Part shown: in pieces, positions 31,301-40,638 of the stretch
Position numbering within the stretch: position 1 is the first letter of the stretch
Layout: the number at the start of each line of letters is the position of its first letter
Origin: Guillardia theta CCMP2712
Taxonomy: Eukaryota > Cryptophyceae > Pyrenomonadales > Geminigeraceae
Assembly (NCBI RefSeq): GCF_000315625.1
Contig: NW_005434549.1
Coordinates: forward strand, 20,516-69,995
Length of the DNA: 49,480 nucleotides
Direction of reading: 5' to 3'
Notes under the pieces: model-generated
The model's input: only the letters and a program-made list of their open reading frames with translations
Databases searched by the model: none
What the model was told of the DNA's origin: nothing
Made by a program: the position numbers and the translations under genes

Positions 31301-31893
31301 TTCTGTATCAGATTCGTCTTGGCTCAAGGGCATGCTCTTTGACCTCATGACATTCAGTACAACATTGTTCTCTTCCTTCTCCAGTGCAATCGAGCACACC
31401 TACACATTTCAAACCATGAGGGATCTTGTTCTCTGATCCCCGCAACAAGTAACCTGTGGCAAAAGCTTGACAAGCGCATCTGCTAAAACCTCTCTCCATT
31501 TATCATTCTTGGGCGATTGCTATCACGCAAAGATAAAATGTTATTCTAGAATTATAACGACATGGTGTGCACCTGTAGTATTTCGTTTGCTACGTAAAAC
31601 AATGCCAAACATCTCCTTGCTTGACCAGTGGATACATTTTCCCTCAACGACTCCACATACATCTTCCCAAAATATGAGTTAAATGAAACATGGAACATGC
31701 GAAATCACCTTGTGAGCAGCACTTTCATTCACTGTACTCAGCTCCAGGAAATGTTTGGAAATATCAACAATCTGTCCAAAAGTCAGCAAGCTGTGGGGCA
31801 TGAGAGAAGAGAGCAGAGGACCTTGGAGTTTGAATAACTGTTTAAGCCCCGTATCGACTCCTTGAGCTTCTTCAGTATCTCCAAAGCATCCAT
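25364..31893 (-). CDS. CID (RPR) domain protein, RPRD1/Rtt103-like, interrupted by a transposon in an intron
   Basis: Proteins of this kind bind the phosphorylated C-terminal domain of RNA polymerase II. Start ATG at 31893-31891. Exons 31893-31822, 31771-31709, 31662-31573 and 31507-31454 are all phase 0 and read MDALEILKKLKESIRGLN, IVDISKHFLELSTVNES, SLRENVSTGQARRCLALFYV then ANEILQ, and NDKWREVLADALVKLLPQ. LALFYVANEILQ matches the CID signature (LLYLANDVLQ). The last CID helix was not found with certainty in 31453-31054. After the Harbinger element the gene resumes near 27740 (IAKKSTSQLANTGQ), then coiled-coil exons (RTRQAVEHLEDLKLKEI; SMKLASTKKLAEVHRQRL; MDRLENDLQQMTQQKEEQW at about 27227), a Met/Pro/Gln-rich low-complexity part (26730-26120) and a C-terminal exon with TKRARAGG, a likely nuclear signal, ending at 25364. 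CID plus coiled coil is the RPRD layout. Confidence 0.65.
27843..27845. repeat. Target-site duplication TTA, left copy
   Basis: TTA directly precedes the left terminal inverted repeat and matches the TTA that follows the right one at 31051-31053. Confidence 0.85.
27999..29339 (+). CDS. Harbinger ORF1 accessory protein, 446 aa
   Basis: Uninterrupted frame inside the transposon; the ATG at 27999 is chosen because the longer open frame begins outside the element. Harbinger elements usually encode a second protein, Myb/SANT-like, that binds the terminal repeats and helps the transposase enter the nucleus. In this one I do not see the Trp-spaced Myb repeats. Visible: an N-terminal helical region (AELHVLLEEAYPKHVRYFLQ), WTPLGWIAWLHLGLGSP in the middle, a basic stretch RMSRGRSEQRRKLRENNR, and a coiled-coil-like segment RTQMVKERNQMIHERTQKIN near residue 310, then a Ser/Thr/Pro-rich tail. 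Its role as transposition partner is inferred from position only. Confidence 0.75.
   Translation: MQAPARPGSMKPLQAKPYVRLIACLTFLDVSDGGLRKIAELHVLLEEAYPKHVRYFLQKHGSEIPGLTEDLLLYKSRNQPWPGSSIMEFYQSTKDLINNRYNPEFLANCNPDGSLPSGRSLEELRMATKEQLWNKHQLELVAKNMQSSPSEPPPQTPDPQEAQESLAESPELLAEQKKNGSGRRKQTSVIPFDVTNPIHRDWTPLGWIAWLHLGLGSPEPHDKFSLKPSGGDVPPAQNQMTPDFHQRMSRGRSEQRRKLRENNRPAQEDLGRGVTDPRASDSLSNVFMAAVDRLMCHYRQSHERTQMVKERNQMIHERTQKINNLQMLMQITAPGSSDHAQAKAELVQLLKGTADNDNIPSVAEWECASGTPGSSSIPPASVTNSRNMGIASPVSSVVATPVSLSDERIFTNDVIGTTENCSPQSRVRARPMDLDRLFKKNRTNNV
29463..30866 (-). pseudogene. PIF/Harbinger DDE transposase, apparently interrupted
   Basis: From ATG at 30866 the N-terminal part reads FRRSFRLPYPVYLDIVKLAR and GFPGCIASCDCVHIPW (first catalytic Asp) up to KEKYPTIAYQV, where a TAG stop follows at about 30144. 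The C-terminal part is open from about 30070 to 29463 and carries GLWIMVDQGYHRWRVLQCP (second Asp) and DVECFFGRLKSRFR (Glu), completing the DDE triad. Between the two halves lies an 82-bp segment (30066-30147) that does not fit the family and is also found at 37224-37305. If that segment is not spliced out, the enzyme is broken. A GTGTAG donor and a GTGCATCAG acceptor could remove it but would also delete conserved residues. The three catalytic residues themselves are intact. Confidence 0.75.
30066..30147. repeat. 82-bp segment shared with 37224-37305 (copy 1)
   Basis: Identical by eye to 37224-37305; it starts ATAACAACATCCCAGCGTCT and ends CTGCTCGCTCCTAC on the plus strand. Here it interrupts the transposase reading frame between AYQV and the second-Asp half. 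Confidence 0.85.
31051..31053. repeat. Target-site duplication TTA, right copy
   Basis: TTA directly follows the right terminal inverted repeat and matches the left copy at 27843-27845. Confidence 0.85.
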
Positions 31894-34467
31894 CACGCCT
31901 TTCTTCAACTCCTCCTTCACCCTCCTTCAGTCTCCGCTGAACTGAAAATAAATCGCTAACCGGGAGATGTGTGAGATATCTAATCCAGGATATTCAAGGG
32001 GCTTTCTTGATCATTTTCGCACCAATACCGCGAATGTGTCACTGCAACTAACAATGTGGACCCTGCACTGTCTTGGTTCCAGCACCACGCTGCCAGAGAA
32101 TGCTTTTTTCCAAGTCGATTGGTTTCTGTGAACTTTGAACAAGTTCAACGGTATTGTCTCCACATTTCAAACCTATGAGTTCCTCCTGTGCCACATGACT
32201 GTCAGTCAGCCTGGTCGCACCGGCATGCAACTGTCCGAATATTTCACAAACGCTCTGTCTATGTTTCACCACCACCCCTCCACCACCACCTCAGGCAATG
32301 TTTTCGTTACCAAAAATGCGGTTTGAGAAAGACGACCGAGGTCACGGAACTACCAAGACTGTCCCTCGGAAAAGTCCGGGGTATCACGCTACGTCATTCT
32401 AGCCTCAACCTTTTCTAACATGGATTATTGTATGTGCCTGCTATGCATACTTTCCTTTCTTGATTGTTCCATTTTCATTCCATCTTTTAACAGGAGGGAC
32501 CATTCATCCACACTCACAAGTGACACTCCTTCTCTGCATACCCCTGAAGTCAGACTAGGAGTTCTTGGGTTCCAACCTCCACGTTTCTGCCAGTGCCCCC
32601 TTCTCCCCTCCCCCTCCTCCCCCTCCTCCCCCTCCTCCCCCTCCTCCGCCGCAACATTTCTCGCTCGTTCTACATGCTATCTTTGCTTACACACATGAGA
32701 TATCAACATCTACTTCCATTGCTGCCGCGTCAGCTTCTTCTCTCATCTCTGCCCGTCACCATCTTGAGAGCTTTGAGGCCTCCCCTTCGCCATCACTTGT
32801 GCCGACCCTACCCCCACCCTCTTGTCAATCCGCATACACACTTGAAATGTGACCACCCCTTCATCTTCCAATCTCTACCTACCCCCGTTACTGAATACAT
32901 GAATACCTGCACCCCACCCCTGATCAAGCTTTCTGCAGGAACCCCAAATGTCTCTCAACTACCACCCCCCTAGTGGTTCTGACATTTTACCTGATGACCC
33001 ACGTTGCTTCCTATCAACATACCCACCTGCAACTGGTGGACTTATTCATATCAGACCCCACCCTCAATCTATGATCATATAACCCCTCCATAGCTATCTC
33101 CAATCTCAACACCCTCTTTTCATACCCCAGACTTTGAAGATACCCACCCTAGACAAACATTTTTAAATCTTTATACAGTACCCCTACCCCAGAATTTGGA
33201 ACCTTGACCGGTCTTTGCTCGAAATACATATGCCTCGAGGGGTGGGTTCACAAGCCGGGGTAGTTGGGTGGAAGGGGTGTTGTGGGGCGTCTGCAGAGGG
33301 GTCTGCAGTGCAATCTGAATCGTTTGCCGAGACAATGAGGAGTACCAAGCTTTTCCTTGGGTAGTCGAGGAAAGGTAGGGTACTTGGACGGGAGGGTGGT
33401 GAGAAAGAAGGGGGTGCAAGAGGGGGGGATCAACATAAGACGAGGGTAGAGAGAAGGAGTCTACTGACGCAGGGGTGACAAAGGATAGGGAGACGTGGGG
33501 GAAGAACCACCGTGGAGATATGGTGGGTACTCAACTTGAACCAGGGGTAGGGTAGAAACCTGAACATGTCAACTGATGGAAACAAGGGTGGGGTAGTGGA
33601 GGGGGCATAATTCAAATGGGGGTTATTACGGGACACATCTCGTGGAAAGTTTCTTAATAGCAGAAATATAGATTATACTGACTAATATTGTCTAATTGTG
33701 GTATTGTAATAGAGTATTTCTCTTTTATTTAAGAAGCCAAGGTTTATTTAGTCGAAGACAATCTCGTTTGGCTGAGCTGTAGGCGAAGGAGATGAGTACT
33801 GAGACTTTTAACAGTACTTGAATTTCATACAAACTAGTACTAAAAGATTGTGCCTCAAAAACTCTTCCATAAAATTAACATTATTATGACCGGGCATACA
33901 GCCGGGTATGCCCGGTCATACTAGCAGACATAGTAATAATCGTATGTCTTGATATCAGAGGCCTAATAAGGGGATGGCTGCATTACATTTTAAAAGTATT
34001 TTATTACCCGCACTCTTATAAGTCTATCTGCAGTGCTTTCTGGTAATAGAATAGAACTCAGTTGAGTAAACATTGTATAGCATGTGAAACCCAATTGTAG
34101 TACCATAATTGTAGCTTTATGGTCGCGTGACCTCGGGCCGGAGACAATCTGTGTAGTAAAGAGGCGGACCCGGATTCCGCTCCCTGCCCCGAAGAAATAG
34201 ATTAAAAACAATCTTGTGTTTCTACAGTAGCGGTTTTCGCTGCCTCCTTCTTTTCCTAGTATTTCATTGAGGCGGGTTTGTAGGGTTTATCCTCCCCCTC
34301 CTTTGTTTGCTCCGGTTTGCCAATAATAAAAGAAGTTTGTACATGATTGCGTCTGATGCTTCTCAGTGCTACGCGTCTGGGAGCGAAAAGGGTGAACTCA
34401 GAAACGCAAAGGTGCTGGATTGCTGCATAATGACAGTCATCCCTCTCTTGGTTTCTAGATCATAGCG
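31894..34467. other. Gene-poor stretch with strand-asymmetric composition and a hairpin
   Basis: I find no convincing gene. A CCCCTCCTC array sits at 32600-32648. From about 32500 to 33180 the plus strand is C-rich (ACCCC, CCACCCC); from about 33235 to 33620 it is G-rich (GGGGTAG, GAGGGTGG). After 33650 the sequence is AT-rich. A perfect hairpin lies at 33885-33920. A minus-strand frame at 32275-32048 is open but shows no family signal. Confidence 0.6.
33885..33920. repeat. Perfect 14-bp inverted repeat (hairpin)
   Basis: Arms TATGACCGGGCATA and TATGCCCGGTCATA around an 8-base loop CAGCCGGG. GC-rich arms in an AT-rich surround make it stand out. It could be a terminator-like or cruciform structure, or the footprint of a palindromic mobile element. 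Confidence 0.85.
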
Positions 34468-37094
34468 ATGCAGCAAGCAGAAGGCCTTGCCGAACATGCA
34501 CAGCAGGAGTTTCTCGTCAGGAATGCGGAGAAGAAGGCGGCATGGGACTTGGTAGCGGCGAGGAAGGCAGAGCTTGATCAGGCTGAGCTGAGCGGGGATA
34601 GAAAGAGGAAAGGAGAGGCTAACATGAAGCTCTTGTCTGCCAGGCTCGCTGTTGCCAGGCTCGAAGCAGACGAGAAGAAGAGAGTGGAAGCACGCAAGCA
34701 GGTCTGGCAGGAAGAACATGAACTAGCTGGGCTCGAAAGAGACACTGTGAGGGAAGCATTGGCACTTGTGAACGTGAGGAAGGCAGAGCTTGAACTAGCT
34801 GGGCTCGAAGAAGACCAGAAGAAGAAAGCGGAGGCTGAGTATTGGTGCACGGATGCAGAGCTCGAATTGTCAGTTGCAACTGCGAAAGCATCGCTGGCAA
34901 AGGCAGAACGGAATGATGTTGGTCGTTGCACCAGAGAATACGATATTGCATCTTATGCATTGATTTCGCATCGATTCGATGGGAGAGAAGGAAAGTTTCT
35001 TTCAGGTGAGAGTTTATGCCAGCCCTGAATGCTTTTGTTCTCATTTGATTGCTAGTTTTGAACGATATCGCCAAAACCATCAATTTGAATGAGGTTTTGA
35101 TCCGGTTGAAGGAATTCGTTCAAAACTCTCTTGACTTTGCATGGACTTCGGAATCCTCACGGGTGCGACCCAGCGAGGAATTCAGCAGCTTGAACCCGAT
35201 AGACCGAATAGTTGAGAAGGCAAAAACTGATCAAGATCCTTACTTGTGCATGATTGAGGCTTGCTCTGGCTGTGGTAAGTCACTTACCGCCGTTGATTTC
35301 TTTGTCCGGAATGCAGATGTAAGCATCTATTTTCTCTTCAATCCTTCGCAGAGGGTAGATACCGTGCAAGATATTTACGAGCCAGTAGAACAGATCACGC
35401 GACTGATAAACAAGGCGATTGAGTGCGATCTTAGTATGTTGGCAAAGAGCCATGCCGGATCTCAGGGAACCGCACCTTTGGATGCTTTGGAGGTTGATTT
35501 CGCTACGGATGGAAGGAAATTGCATTTGCTGGGGGTCCTCGCCTTCCTGTGGTCCGAGGAGACTACCTGGGCTCCGGTATCTGTAAAAGACGCTCAGAAT
35601 TGGAAAAAACGGCGCTGGGTACTTGTGGACGAGGTGATTCCTCCTCAGCAGGAAGATACGTGCATTTTCTCAGTGACTGCAAAGATTGTTCTGTTGAGGC
35701 GAGTATTGATCAACTCAAAAATTAACTGCATCCTGTTGGGGACGAACACAATGGTGATGAATTTGGGAATGGTCTCGCAAAGCTCTCAACACCTTCGCAA
35801 TAAGGTGCGAAGAATATACTGCTTTACCCATCGCTCGCTTCCTCCATACATCCTGCCCTCAGACGCTTCTGAAGAGGTCATGAATAAGGTTTTCGGAAAG
35901 GCACAGGTACCCAAGTTACTGGACCACGTGAACCCATGGACCTGCTCCCTTTTCTTGCGCGAGCTTGGCCGAGTATTAGAAAACTCCAAACCACACATGC
36001 TTATACAAAGTGTCTCGAGGACGCTGTGGCAGCTTATCACAGCGGCAAAACCAAGTTTGAGGAAGGAGTCTATCTACTGCATGTTTCAGATTGCTGCGCG
36101 TGAACCTGTTTCTCAGTTGCACATCTCCCAGGGGTTTGCTCTTTTGAATGTATGGGGCAATTATCCGCCACCCCGAAATAGTGAAGAGGCAACCGTTCTG
36201 CTCGATCTTGAGGACAGGAAGCCTGCGCTGAAGGGTACTTTTCTTTCAGAGCTGACATCGAGGTTCGCCTCTGCAGTTCTTGACCCAATCACGACAGTGG
36301 CTTGTGCGGGGGGGGGCATGCCTTTCTCTCATGCATCAGCACTTGAGGTCTTGCAGAAGATTCATTTGGATCAGAGGATCGGGCAGGAATCTCTGAGCAG
36401 AGATGCGTGGAAGCGGGATGGGAATCTGCTGGAGTCGTTTGGGGCAGTAGTTGTAATGATCAGCAGCTGGTCTCCCCCTCAGGATCTCTTGAAGAACTTT
36501 GCTTTTCATTGCGGTATGAAAGACGAGAGGAAAGTGGATGATATTCTTGCTTCTGTTGCAAACAAAGAAAGCTTCGTTGAGATGCTGACGTCGTGCATGT
36601 GCAATCTGGTCCCTGTAAGGGAGAGCGAGTATGAGCATTCCCTTTCCGCAGTCTTGGGCTCCTACGTGCGTAACAAGGACATGAAAGGCAGGGACGGTAC
36701 TTTCTCTGGGCCAGCTTCCAAATGGAGAGGAGGAGCAAAATTCAAGAATCGTTCGGCCGAGTCTCCTTTGCAAAGTAAGTCGTCCGAATACATCACAAGT
36801 CTGCTTTCACATAACCTGGATGTCAACATATTCATGGTTGCCGAGATGTCATTTGACATTGAAGGTTACATGAGCTCAATGTATGATGGCACCGAGTGGC
36901 TGGTATTGCATCTTGAAAACAAAGGAAAACAAAAGTGGACCGCCTCGACATTCCGCCGCCCAACAAACAAGAGAAAGAAAGGCGAAGCAGATTCTGTAGA
37001 TGAAAGGATGGTGGAGAAGATCCTGCGCAAAAGGGTGCTCATCGTTGTGGAGATTGGAATGCAGACAATGCCATTCTGTGGTCAACAGTGCTAG
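34468..37094 (+). CDS. Coiled-coil plus P-loop NTPase protein, Crinkler/RHS-like aspect
   Basis: Two exons, 34468-35005 and 35056-37094, joined over a 50-nt intron (GTGAGA...GCTAG) in phase 1 give about 858 residues. The first 160 are highly charged and helical, with a repeated R/V-KAELxxAxLxxD pattern (two clear copies), probably coiled coil. From about residue 240 comes an ATPase core: Walker A EACSGCGKS (about 247-255), VSIYFLFNPSQ, and Walker B WVLVDE (about 367-372) after a Lys/Arg-rich stretch. The C-terminal 250 residues are basic and end in alternating hydrophobic strands (WLVLHLENKGKQKW; VLIVVEIGM) that could be a nuclease-like fold. This layout (coiled coil, divergent NTPase, C-terminal effector-like domain) recalls Crinkler/CR and retrotransposon-hot-spot proteins seen in many protists; that link is inference from motif spacing. 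Its neighbours are transposon and repeats. Confidence 0.6.
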
Positions 37095-37223
37095 GTGGCA
37101 GCCTTCATATCGGTGCACTCCAGACGTGAGGACATTCGTGATGAACTTTGTTATTCTTGATACAAATAATTTGGTGTTGGTTGCCAACATTGTTCAAACC
37201 CTCCGAGCCATTCCTCCCCTTCG

Positions 37224-37305
37224 ATAACAACATCCCAGCGTCTCAAGCGCAATCCGTGATCCGCCTCCTCTAGTTTCCCGCCCGTGGCCTCCTGCTCGCT
37301 CCTAC
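37224..37305. repeat. 82-bp segment shared with 30066-30147 (copy 2)
   Basis: Second copy of the 82-bp segment found inside the Harbinger transposase. Here, on the minus strand, it lies in an open frame reading SRSEQEATGGKLEEADHGLR and continuing on both sides, which suggests this may be the parent or at least a coding-like context. Confidence 0.85.
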
Positions 37306-37391
37306 TGCTCTCCATGTTGGCCTTGGCAAGCAGCTTGTCTGCCTCGACTTCACGGCAGTTTCCTCTGTCCTTCCCTCTCGCCCTCTCTCCC

Positions 37392-37439
37392 ACACAGTCA
37401 CATGACGCGATACATCCGGGAAAGCCTTTCTTGCGATAC
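37392..37439. repeat. 48-bp transposase patch, identical to 30232-30279
   Basis: Identical by eye to the part of the Harbinger transposase that codes for YRKKGFPGCIASCDCV, including the first catalytic Asp. The two shared patches are 86 bp apart here and 84 bp apart in the transposon, but the DNA between them differs. On the minus strand the patch begins exactly at GTATCGCAAG, a possible splice donor after an open segment KMVQRLETLS. Confidence 0.85.
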
Positions 37440-37536
37440 CACTGAGCGTCTCCAGCCTCTGGACCATCTTGGAGCAGCAAGTCAGCGATGAGTCAGGGGT
37501 TGACAGCATCCGATAGCCATATCAGAGAGTTTCGAC

Positions 37537-37749
37537 TTGGCGCTAGCGCCGACCTTGTCCAGAAGCCAGGTCCTTGAAGTACTGTGGAGCATCGTTGACG
37601 ACGGCCTTCAGGCTGGTGGTTGGTTTGCTCCATTGTGCTATGCATGGACTGGCCCGATCTACAAGCAAGTGAATGGGCTGTCCGCTCCGAGCTCCGAGGA
37701 TGCTTGTCGGGGCGTTGAGGCCAAGCTCATCTCCTGGAGACGAATGGTA
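37537..37749 (+). CDS. Possible exon of an unidentified gene
   Basis: Open frame SRSQVLEVLWSIVDDGLQAG to AKLISWRRM followed by a strong GTAAGC donor at about 37747. Residue composition is protein-like (Trp, acidic and aliphatic residues well mixed). I could not identify a partner exon or family. Around it, 37095-37540 and 37750-37927 contain only the shared patches and unassigned sequence. Confidence 0.3.
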
Positions 37750-37927
37750 AGCACTCTACAGAGAGAAAGAGTTCAGTGGTGATGTGCCGTTTTTGACATA
37801 CGATTCTTAGTGGAACTCGACCACACCCTGTCTTTTCTCGAAGGCCGTTGGAGAGGTCATCAATGGCCACCTCCTCTCCTAGCTTCTTTGCTCGCTTGTT
37901 ACATCAGCAACGCAACGGAATCACTCT

Positions 37928-38266
37928 CTAAGCGCTGCTCAGGATGATATGATTCGATTCCGACCACCCTGGTTCTCTACTTCGTCTTGTCTGCTGGGTC
38001 GTCGTAACTTTCCCTCTCACCACTCCCTTCTCCTGTCCACGTCCTTCAACTATCCTCTCTGGGCCCTTCGCCGATTTGTTGTTTGTTCTCAGTAAAACTT
38101 GATCCGAGTCACTATCCGTAGATTCCTGATCTGCCACTGAGTCAACGTAGATGCTCAGGCATGTCCCATTCGTCAATCCCATCCCAATCCCCTTCCAAGT
38201 CACTGGTCGTTCCCTGGGGGATGGTGTGAAAACCACAATGGAGTTCTCCGCAGTGGGAGACACCAT
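37928..38266 (-). CDS. Hypothetical small protein, 112 aa
   Basis: ATG at 38266 to stop at 37928. Begins MVSPTAENSIVVFTPSPRER, has an acidic stretch ADQESTDSDSDQ in the middle and a basic, Arg/Gly-rich C-terminus. Soluble, probably disordered in its second half. No family recognised and no start context to confirm it. Confidence 0.35.
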   Translation of the reverse strand: MVSPTAENSIVVFTPSPRERPVTWKGIGMGLTNGTCLSIYVDSVADQESTDSDSDQVLLRTNNKSAKGPERIVEGRGQEKGVVRGKVTTTQQTRRSREPGWSESNHIILSSA

Positions 38267-38769
38267 GGGTGTGCGGCAGATTGGACGGGGCCTCGGAAGG
38301 AGTTCCAGATTCGCTCTGTGATGAGAGAATGATGATCACTGCTGGCATGGCAGTGGATACGGGAGAGTGGGTATGGAGGTTTAAATATTCTCAAAACAAA
38401 TTGAAATGCATACCTTACACTATCACAAGCCGTCATGAAAGCCAATGACTTCATTTAACTCCAAACACAGTCATGTTCACCATGCTTCAAGGGCATGATT
38501 TTGTATTTACATGCTACTCAACGAACTGAGATTCAAATCTTGCATTATTGATCAGTACAATGAGAAGAGTCCTCTTCATCCACATGACAGTACACATAGA
38601 TTCGAAGTATCTCATCATTCAAATCGGTAGTCGCGCGCGAGCAAGGCATCAGTTCGCCATCTCTTGCTTGTTCAAAGTTCAACGGGAGGGGGAGGAAAAG
38701 TAAGGTTTAACTTAACTTTGAGTAAGGAAAAGGGGTGACCCCTTGTTTGTCTGGTACAATAAATTCCAG

Positions 38770-39550
38770 AAGTGACTACTACCGGGTACGCCCCGCGGGG
38801 CCCGCCGGCCGCGCGGGCGCCGTACGGTCACCGGGTACCGTACCGGGAGTCGAGTCTCAGTCTCGCTGATGAGCCGCTGAGCCGGGCTGGGCCCGGCAAA
38901 CTTCAGTCACAAGTTTCCGATCTCCGATCGAATGATTTCACATTGAAGTTTGGCACTCAGACTGCCGCACCGGGTGTAAACTCGGAAGCCCGGCTGCGGC
39001 TTGCTACGCCGTGACAAACTTGAAAGCGGCCGGCGGCTGACCGTAACGGCACCCAGGGTGACCCGACGGTCCGTCCGGTACGGTACGATCGGGTGACTGT
39101 TCCGAAGTTCAACCGTACAGTTCAACCAGCCGCTGAGCGGCGTCCCGGATCCACGCACTGGCGCGGCCCGGGACAAGTGAACCGTGACAGTCAAAGCCTC
39201 CGTCAAAGGCCCTCTACTACTTTCTTTACTCAAAGTTAAGTTAAAAATCAGTACGAGGACAATCACTGATCAGGAGAGTCAAGGAGGCTCCGCTTGACCG
39301 TTCAGTACTCAAAGTTCAAGTAAGCCTGACATTCCAAACCTTTACTCAAAGTTAAGTTAAAAATCAGTACGAGGACAGCCCTGACACTGTCGCACTGGCC
39401 GCCAAACGGCGACCTGATTGACCCGCCCGTTGACACTTGATTTCATAGGAGTGACGATAGGACTGGGAGGACAGCCGCTGCAACCGTTGAACGCCGCCGG
39501 TTAGAGATAAGCCTCGATCCGATGGCGAGGAGTTAAACAGACGGTCCGTT
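38770..39550. repeat. GC-rich island 2, bordered by inverted TTACTCAAAGTTAAGTTA
   Basis: CCGG/CGGTAC-rich block. The inverted form TAACTTAACTTTGAGTAA lies just left of it at about 38708-38725; the direct form TTTACTCAAAGTTAAG followed by TTAAAAATCAGTACGAGGACA occurs at 39225-39261 and again at 39341-39377. A shorter variant, TACTCAAAGTTCAAG, is at 39306. After the second copy comes CCTGACACTGTCGCACTGG and AAACGGCGA, words also found in island 4. No protein domain in its open frames. Confidence 0.7.
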
Positions 39551-39888
39551 GAGATGAGGTGCCCCTCATTTCCTACTCTTGTTCCCTAGGTGATTTATAG
39601 GACCTTCCTATGACCCCTGAGACCTCTGCGGTGATCGAACGCGACAGAACACGATTTCGAGGATTTTGAAAAGCGACAAACACCTTTTCGTTTAATATAG
39701 TTATAAGGCTTCCCCGTTCCTTGCCCATCATAATTCCGTTCACCCCCGCCCTCCGGCTCAACCGCCCTCTTCCCATCCTCGGAGCGAGATCTCCCACACA
39801 CCCCGGCCTCAAAATCCCTGTCCATCAAATCTCGTCCTTCTTTCCCTCACTGTGTCTACGCGTCTGCTCAAAAGATCAAGGTTCCACG

Positions 39889-40302
39889 ATGAAGCTTTCG
39901 GAAATAACACCAAGGGGTCAAATGCTTGTTGGTTCCAACGTGGTCGCCACATTTTGTATTGTTGCGGTACTCCTGGTTGCTACTACAAGAACACGAAAAT
40001 GCCAACAAAGCAAAAGAAATTACGAGCCGAACGCCCAAGAAAGATCGAAGATAGACCATGACCTCAAAGAAATTTTCGCCATCCTCGATGATGCAGAAAG
40101 GATGGGATATATCCATGTCACGAGCCCACCAGAGGAAAAGCATGCAGACTGGGAGGTGATCGGTCAATGGCTCACCTGCTGCAGTGTGTATGTTGCTGCA
40201 AATGTAAACATTTTTCATCGTGCGCATTCTCGGAAAGTAACTTCCAAGCATCAACACGACGCTCAGCATCGTGTTTTGTCTCGCTGGATCGATATGGACT
40301 GA
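39889..40302 (+). CDS. Hypothetical single-pass membrane protein, 137 aa
   Basis: ATG 39889 gives a short polar start (MKLSEITPRGQ), one hydrophobic helix (MLVGSNVVATFCIVAVLLVA) and a basic stop-transfer (TTRTRKCQQSKRN), then a soluble charged tail containing KIDHDLKEIFAILDDAERMG. A type III or tail-out topology is plausible. The frame is open 56 codons further upstream, but those residues are Pro-rich and lie in likely 5' UTR. A splice site near 40188 (CTGCAG/TGTGTATG) could change the C-terminus. No family recognised. Confidence 0.45.
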   Translation: MKLSEITPRGQMLVGSNVVATFCIVAVLLVATTRTRKCQQSKRNYEPNAQERSKIDHDLKEIFAILDDAERMGYIHVTSPPEEKHADWEVIGQWLTCCSVYVAANVNIFHRAHSRKVTSKHQHDAQHRVLSRWIDMD

Positions 40303-40638
40303 AGTGCTCAAAGTACAACTTTATTCTTTTCTACATTTTTCCTTTTCTACCCATCTTTCGTTTTTGAATCTCTTTTTCTCCCATGAAATAAAAATCGTCA
40401 TCGAATTGATTGGCAAATTTCTTGCGGAGATTGTCACCCTCCGAAATCAAAGAGGGTATTGTTCGTGCTGTAACACACCGCAAGCCATTGTAGTGTATTC
40501 ACTTGAGAAACCTTATTTCTAGCTGCTTGACCTGCAATTCACATGCATGGGAAGATGGCTGCCAACCTTTATACAAACCCCTAGGGAGCTATTATACATT
40601 CTATACACAATAGAGTAGGATCGTTTTTCTTGGACCAC

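Noticed and set aside
34090-34200. tRNA-like GC-rich stretch
   Set aside because: I could not fold a cloverleaf with a proper T-loop GTTCRA motif. No tRNA or rRNA gene was recognised anywhere in the window, though a covariance search was not possible.
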